Origin: Cenococcum geophilum 1.58
Lineage: Eukaryota; Ascomycota; Dothideomycetes; Gloniales; Gloniaceae
Direction of reading: 5' to 3'
Length of the DNA stretch: 64,000 bases
NCBI GenBank assembly: GCA_001692895.1
Contig: KV748178.1
Coordinates: 2,900,536-2,964,535 of the forward strand
Position numbers and translations under genes: made by a program. The notes under the pieces were generated by a model. That model had not been told where the DNA came from. It made no database searches and was given only the letters and a program-made list of their open reading frames with translations. Shown here one piece after another: positions 58,331 through 64,000 of this stretch; the first letter of the stretch is position 1; each line of letters begins with the position of its first letter.

Positions 58331-58439
58331 TATAGATATACCTATTAATATAAACGGGTGCACTTGTAGATACTACTATAGATAGATTTATTCTATATTC
58401 TTATCCTTTTTAAGTTATATTAACTAACCGCTAAAGGTT

Positions 58440-59930
58440 TTATTCCTGTTCGAGAATTTGTCTTATAGGTAATAGCGCTACTTGCCTTTGTTTTAAACCG
58501 GTTTAACTTATGCATAAAGGGGCACGTTATGGAATGTTTAATATATAACCTAAAAGAGCACGCCTTAAAATACGTTATAACACTCTTACTGGACTTTTAT
58601 AGCAATAACAGCTCTAGGGAAATCTTAGAGGTTATAGTCTTAGGAGAATAGTATATCTATCTTGTGGAGAGTCTAATCCTTAATTTAATACCTTCTATAA
58701 TTAACGTCGTCACCTTTGTAGTTTATTTCTCGCACTTTATTAATGTATATATAGGACTTATTATAATAGGCGTAATCGTTATTTATATCTAAACTAAGCT
58801 TATTAAAAATCCTAAGCTTTTTTAAATATATTAAGACTATAGTACAAATAGGTATAAGGAGGGCTAGATTAAGTATAATATAGTTATATACTGGGATCTG
58901 GTAAAAATAGCTAATTATTAAGATTAGGAGTAGCGTGGATATTTCTTTATATTAATAAATAGTAATAAACTAGAATTACGGATAAAGTGTTTATAACTTT
59001 TTACTAGTCTATTTAGGGAGGGATTAAAAGTAATTAGCCTAGTAATCTTAGTGCTAGTCTTGCTTCTTCGCCTTATATAGAATACTATAAGTATAGGCAG
59101 CTTATTTATTTTAATCGGTTTCTAGTAAAATATATTTGCGTTTATAGGCTATCTTATATAAACATATAATATATTAATAGGCTACCTTAGTGCAAGAGAA
59201 CACTTTTCTAAACTTCTTCGAACTAAGCCATCTATTATTAATAAAGAAGGAGCAATATACCTTAAGGTTACGGCTAGCCGCGTTAAATTTAATAACGTCT
59301 TATTTTCTTACGCCGACGAGCTAGTAGTAAAGAAGATTAGTTTTACAGTTAAGGGCGGAAAGACTATTACGCTTATTAGACTAACTAGGAGCGGCAAGTC
59401 TATACTTCTTTATCTCCTAAAGCGGTTCATCGACTCTAATAAAGGGAGCATTAAATTAATGGCTAAAATATTAGCGATGTTATACTAAGAAGTCTGCGAG
59501 AAAATATTATAGTTATACCCTAAACCCTTAAAATACTAAGCAAGTTAATTAGGGAAATTGTATTGTACGGGCTCTATACTAATAATATTAAAATTATGGA
59601 AAGCTATAAAGCCGCTTCTATATATAAACGGATTATAAGTTATAATGCTAGATATAATATAGTGGTTAGGGAAGGAGGTATTAAACTCTTAAGCGGTAAG
59701 CGTTAACGCGTTACTATCGCGAGGGCCTTTCTTAAAAATCTAAAGATTTTGCTTCTTAACGAAGCTATATCTGCTATAGATAATATAACGGAGAAATTAA
59801 TTCGCGAATCGCTTAAAAGTTAGGAGAAAGGTTAAATAATTTTAACTGTTGTTTATTGTCTTAGTATAGTTAAGGGTGCTGATAAATTATTTTCTTAGAA
59901 AAAGGAGAGATAAAAGAAAGGGGAAGTTAT
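58440..59930 (+). pseudogene. Atm1/HMT1-like half ABC transporter, RIP-degraded
   Basis: The plus strand reads a membrane domain: LLAFVLNRFN, then LKYVITLLLDFYSNNSSREI, YLVESLILNLIPSIINVVTF, VYIGLIIIGVIVIYI and the FIGYLI-TYN region. The nucleotide-binding domain follows: RVKFNNVLFSYADEL, then TLIRLTRSGKSILLYLL (Walker A) near 59371-59404, [15 protein letters not shown] (signature LSGGQRQRV) near 59686-59735, and [15 protein letters not shown] (Walker B) near 59741-59786. The Q-loop region (about 59460-59560) is rearranged or frame-shifted. The layout is that of half transporters of the mitochondrial/vacuolar Atm1-HMT1 group. Stops and altered Walker A make it non-functional. The N-terminus before 58440 is not readable. 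Confidence 0.8.
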
Positions 59931-60449
59931 ACTAAGTTGCTTAACCGACGTGGATTATACTATAAAATATAGATAGCGCTAAATAATATAAATGGAACAA
60001 AGGGGGTTAGAAGCTAGTATATACGCCTTATAGATAGTATAGTATATATTAGTAGCCATAAAATAATATACGGCCCGTAGAATAAGAGCTTATATAATAT
60101 ACTAAAACTTCTACCTTTTAGGCTACCCCGTATATCTACCTATAAATTCTTAACTTTTAGCCTTCCTATTCTTAATCCTAGCAAAGAATATCTAGTATGG
60201 AAAATTATACGTAACTATTAGGGCAACTTAAAAAGCTTAATCTTAGTACTAGATTTAACTAGGAAGAAAACACGCTTATTAAATCCGCCTAAAAAGATTA
60301 CCCTAAGAGTTATAAACCACGCATTGTAAGTTTTGCTATTAAATAATTTTATAGGCCCTATAATAACAATTTTAGTCGCCGTAGCAACGTTGGATTTGCG
60401 TATGTATCCTTCTATAATAATATTAAAAGGCCTAATAGAAGGTATAGCA
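59931..60449. other. RIP-mutated spacer, nothing recognised
   Basis: Neither strand gives a recognisable protein pattern or repeat. Confidence 0.45.
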
Positions 60450-61139
60450 ATGTTATAACAGAGCTAGACTTGGGGAAAGGTGCCCTAATGATAAGCATTT
60501 AAAGTGCGTATAGTGTAAACCTATATAGGCCTTAACTACTGTCGCTGTTTTAGTGGTGCTAATATAGGCTATATAGATTTCCCGTAACGGAAGTTATAGA
60601 GGCTAGCTACTCTTAATCTCCTATATCTAGCTATCTAGTCTAGTATTATATAAGTCTGGCCATTTTAATCGTTAAGCTTATTGTAATCGCTGCTAGTATT
60701 ACTGTAGAGATAGTCCGCCAAAACGTAGAATAATATATGTGTGTAAATACAAAGCCTATAAGGAATATTTAGTGGAAATAGAAAAAGAGCTAAATATAGA
60801 GTTAGATATAATAACTTAGTGCCTTATAAATATACTATATAAAGAGTTAGATATATCGGATATAAAAACTTAGTACTGTGTAAGTATACCTATTTATATA
60901 GCACTGCTAATAATAAGAGAGTATTAATATTAAGCTAGATATAGACCTATTAAAGGACCTATTAAAGTTTATAAATATACGCACCTTTATTGTTCTAAGT
61001 GCGAATATAAGTTTTATTAGGGAAAGTAGCTATAATACTAATACTAGGAGTTGTAAATAAGAGGGATAGTAGCAATAAGGATCCGGTTATAGTTTATCTT
61101 TAATCTTAGAGTTAAAAAGCACTATATATTTAGCGTAGT
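60450..61139 (+). pseudogene. Unrecognised Cys-rich degenerate frame cut by gypsy copy 4
   Basis: A single plus-strand frame can be followed for about 220 codons. It reads RCPNDKHLKCV, then HFN-AYCNRC-YYCRDSPPKR, KAYKEYLVEIEKELNIELDI, YCVSIPIYIALLIIREY and HLYCSKCEYKFY, ending FNLRVKKHYIFSVVV at the LTR of gypsy copy 4. CxxC pairs suggest a metal-binding fold. Family unknown; TAA/TAG stops throughout. The LTR begins within the last readable codons, so the 3' end was probably removed by the insertion. Confidence 0.4.
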
Positions 61140-61560
61140 TGTAATAAAGCCTTATAGTAGGAACTACGGTGGACTTGTTAATGGGCTAGGTATATAGGTA
61201 TTATAAGTAAGTTAACAACATAATAATAACTGGTAGAGCAGTTACCTAACAGATTAACTCTAATTGTATTCTAAGAATTACTACAAGGAAGAAACTATCT
61301 AGGTAGGGACCGAGGGTCCTTAAATACACAACCGTACTCCTAAGAAAGTTATTACTCTATCTGCTCTATCTGCTCTATTTACTCTATTATAGATCTTGTA
61401 GATTATATAGATTATATAGATCACATTACGTAACTCTGCTTACTATTCCTTATTATATAGTTTCACGGGTTCCATTTTAGACCGTGCTTATATTAACCAA
61501 CTAGCTTCCTCTAACTCTTCTCTAAGTAGTTATAATATTGTACTTAAAGCGTTTATAACA
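61140..61560 (-). repeat. Gypsy copy 4, 3' LTR
   Basis: Begins tgtaataaagcc, ends tataaca. Its left half follows the copy 1/3 type (aggtattataagtaag). Its right half follows copy 2 (ctctatctgctctatttactc), so it looks like a mixed form. Confidence 0.88.
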
Positions 61561-61955
61561 CTATCTCCCTCCTCTCTATCTTTATCCTTAAAGATACCTA
61601 GTATCTCCAAGTCGTTTACTAGAGGTATAATATCCATCTAATTAATTTAGTTAATATCGTCGCTTATAATGCCTAAAGCACCTTCTTCTTCTTTAACCCT
61701 TTATTGTGTACGTATAGTCTCTTCCATACTATCGCTTAGTGAAGTAATACTATTTCCATATTCTTATTATGTGAAAAAGGGGTTAGTTTATATTACGTTA
61801 GTAAGTCCTTTGTTTTAATAGCCCTCTTCTTACGCGGAGTACACTAAAGCAAACATTTAGTTATTCTGCGATATTCGCTTAATTTCTAACGCTAAGTATA
61901 TATATTTTATAACTCTTAATAGTCTCTAAATTTCTTAAGTAATTTATTATAGGGT
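61561..61955 (-). pseudogene. Gypsy copy 4: sense 3' ORF
   Basis: The minus strand reads SMEETIRTQ-RVKEEEGALG, IISDDIN, DIIPLVNDLEILGIFKDKDR, then crosses into the LTR, as in copies 1-3. Confidence 0.42.
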
Positions 61956-62320
61956 CTTATATTTAATCTACCGCTACAAAGTTTAATAGTAAGCTATCCT
62001 TAGCGCTGCTTGCGGTTTAATATACCTTAAAAGAGTCCGCACGTATTCTTAAAGTTTAGCGTCTAGCTTACGCCTATCTTTAGCGTTTAAAACGTGTTTA
62101 TAAGAAGGTTTATTCTAAAAAGTAGAAACTTATAGAATAAGGTTTGCAGAAACTTAGTAATAAAAGAACGGATTCTCTTTTAATAGAGAAGGAAATAACT
62201 TTAAGTAGTTTAGCAGTCGCTCTTCCTAGGTCCCCCTTAGGTAACTTATTCTTTAGCAATTTTTCTTTATTAATACTGTCTAACCTTTTTCCTTCTAATA
62301 CTTCTATACCTTTCCTATAG
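61956..62320 (+). pseudogene. Gypsy copy 4: antisense coiled-coil ORF, short form
   Basis: SKLSLALLAV-YTLKESARIL and KV-RLAYAYL-RLKRVYKKV keep the Leu/Ala/Lys coiled-coil character with almost no base identity to copy 1 in this part. KLIE-GLQKLSNKRTDSLLI and SPLGNLFFSNFSLLIL then follow the common frame. The coiled-coil part is the same short length as in copy 3. Confidence 0.45.
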
Positions 62321-64000
62321 TGTTCTTTAGGTTCTCTAGTAGCTCCTAGGTAATCTTATTATAGCCTATCTACTTTACTTTATACTATATTTTATTATCT
62401 ATATCCTTATAACTAACGATCTTTAAAACTTACTATTTATCTTCCTCTTATCCTCTATATATATCTACTTTATAAACCGGTGGCTTAATATTCCCGTGTA
62501 CTAGCTCTAGTATTATAATATACTATATAGGGTAGATCTTTATCCTAGCTAGTAGGTTTAACTTAAATATAACCAATGAAATTTTCTACGTAATTTTGAA
62601 AGGTCCTAGTCTAATATAGTCTAACTTCTTACTTAGTCGTTAACTCTTAAAATTTTTATATAGTAGCTATACTTTATCTCCCTCCTTAAGATCTAGTCCC
62701 TTAGATCTCTTAGTATTATAGTACTTTTTTATCCTTTACTATACTACCTTAGCTATTTCTATAAGGTCTATATAAAGATTTATTAAACTCTTTATTCTTT
62801 ACTTAGCTGTGCTACTTATCTTCTTTACTTAATGTGGCGATAATAAGGTTTTTGGCTTATATCCGTAATTCGCCTTAAATAGTAACATGCCTATTCCTTC
62901 TTATAGTGTTATATTATATATAAACTATATAACTAGTAATAGTAATACCTAATTATTCTATATATAATTAATATAATGCCTTAGATGCTACTCTAGTGTC
63001 TAATTTAATCTTTCTATTTAACCGTCTATCTATAGATAATATACGGTAGAAGTTACTACTTAAACTCCTTGCTCTGCTAAAAATACTTCCTAAAATACTG
63101 CTATAAATCTTAAATCTCTATCTAATATAATTTTACTTAGTACTCTATATCTTACAAATACTTCTTTAATATAGATTCTAGTAATATCTTTTACTAATAT
63201 TTCTTCTAAATATGCTATAAAGTATCCCCACTTTATAAGCTTATCTATTATTACTAAGATCGCGTTATAATCTTATCTAGTAATAGGGTCTTTTAACTTT
63301 AGTAACTTAATAATAAAGTCCTATAATATAACCTCCTATAGTCTCTCCGGTATTTTAATAGGTTATAGCCTTCTATATAGCTTATACCTTATTAGTTTAT
63401 TTCTTTAGCAATCTAGATATTTCTTAGTAATTTTCCGTGCTAAACCCTAGATTCTATTAATAATATACTCCTTTTAAAGTCTTAATACTAAGCCTATAGC
63501 TCTGTTATATCCTTAAGTTAGTCCTTTATAAAATAACTTAATAAACTCCCTTATAATAGATCTTGGTATATATATTACTTCTTAATTTTTATATTGCTCT
63601 AAGTTTAGATCCTCTGCCTATATATCTTAGATTTTTTATATCTAATTACTCTCTAGTAAATTATAGATCTGTTTTTCTTATATTGCTATAATTTTTGGAT
63701 AATTATACCTAATTAATCTATCTATATCCCTTTATAATAAAGCTCCTAATAGCTTTTTATTATTTTATAGTTTAGCTTTTCTACTTAGAGCATCTGCTTA
63801 TGCGTTCTCTGTACCCTTAGTATGCTAAATCTTAAAATAGTATTCCGTAAGCATTTCCGCCTATCTAACCTATTTATAATTAAGTTCTTTTGTTATTAGG
63901 AACCCCATTAGGTTCTTATAATCTGTCTTAACTATAAATAGTTTTTCTATACCTTATAAGAATGACCTTTATTTCTTTAGTACTGTAACTATACCTAGTA
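62321..64000 (-). pseudogene. Gypsy copy 4: C-terminal pol (RNase H, integrase, chromodomain), partial
   Basis: Chromodomain at about 62370-62470, GPF motif near 62600, integrase core at about 62880-63310, zinc-binding part up to about 63550. RNase H reaches the window edge. It is RIP-mutated like the other copies. Confidence 0.85.

Larger units (their letters stand above)
61140..64000 (-). mobile_element. Ty3/gypsy chromovirus LTR retrotransposon, copy 4 (runs off the window)
   Basis: Begins with a 3' LTR (61140-61560), followed by the polypurine complement and pol in the same minus orientation as copies 1-3. The 5' LTR and the second target copy lie beyond the window. The left flank at 61135-61139 is gtagt, the expected TSD to look for on the other side. 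Confidence 0.9.

Noticed and set aside
1..64000. Mitochondrial or plasmid origin because of high AT
   Set aside because: Nuclear LTR retrotransposons with TSDs, an hAT element, spliceosomal introns and RIP all indicate nuclear heterochromatin.
1..64000. tRNA or rRNA genes
   Set aside because: No cloverleaf with a GGTTCGANNCC-type arm or rRNA core was noticed by eye; a tRNAscan-SE run would settle it.

Overview
The window reads as a repeat-rich, AT-rich heterochromatic block from a filamentous ascomycete (Pezizomycotina-type). Almost all of it carries the signature of repeat-induced point mutation (RIP). CpA/TpG dinucleotides are scarce, TpA is abundant, CpG is largely kept, and recognisable coding frames are broken by TAA/TAG where Gln or Trp codons are expected. 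Transposon families, PIF1-like and FunK1-like families, and a gene with two 49-53 bp GT-AG introns all fit a filamentous fungus. The species cannot be told from sequence alone.

Layout. 1-1573: spacer with short tandem repeats. 1574-4069: a full-length hAT DNA transposon with TIRs and an 8-bp TSD, carrying a mutated transposase. 5399-8190: a mutated FunK1-type protein kinase. 8227-16293, 16832-24858, 45661-53676 and 61140 to the window end: four Ty3/gypsy chromovirus copies, all with pol on the minus strand. The three complete ones have 5-bp TSDs. 24864-26810: spacer plus a mutated ORF1-like frame. 26690-28790: an island of normal base composition with the one clearly intact gene, a three-exon gene predicted to encode two membrane segments followed by three C2H2 zinc fingers. 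29217-29865: a large foldback. 30459-30948: a tandem duplication. 32375-37765 and 38005-44049: two Ty1/copia elements in opposite orientations, both inserted in one PIF1-like helicase pseudogene whose frame resumes exactly when each element and one TSD copy are removed. 53682-61139: remains of several genes (an unrecognised acidic-tail gene, an Atm1/HMT1-like ABC transporter, a Cys-rich frame) with two less mutated patches near 55.4-56.0 kb and 58.0-58.3 kb.

How it fits together. Successive transposon insertions hit older gene copies, and RIP then inactivated nearly everything duplicated. The zinc-finger gene escaped, which suggests that it is single-copy. The points most worth following are that gene, a candidate antisense coiled-coil ORF present in all four gypsy copies, and the PIF1 locus as a record of insertion order. 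Coordinates of degenerate genes are approximate. Domain names come from recalled family patterns read through RIP stops, not from a database search.
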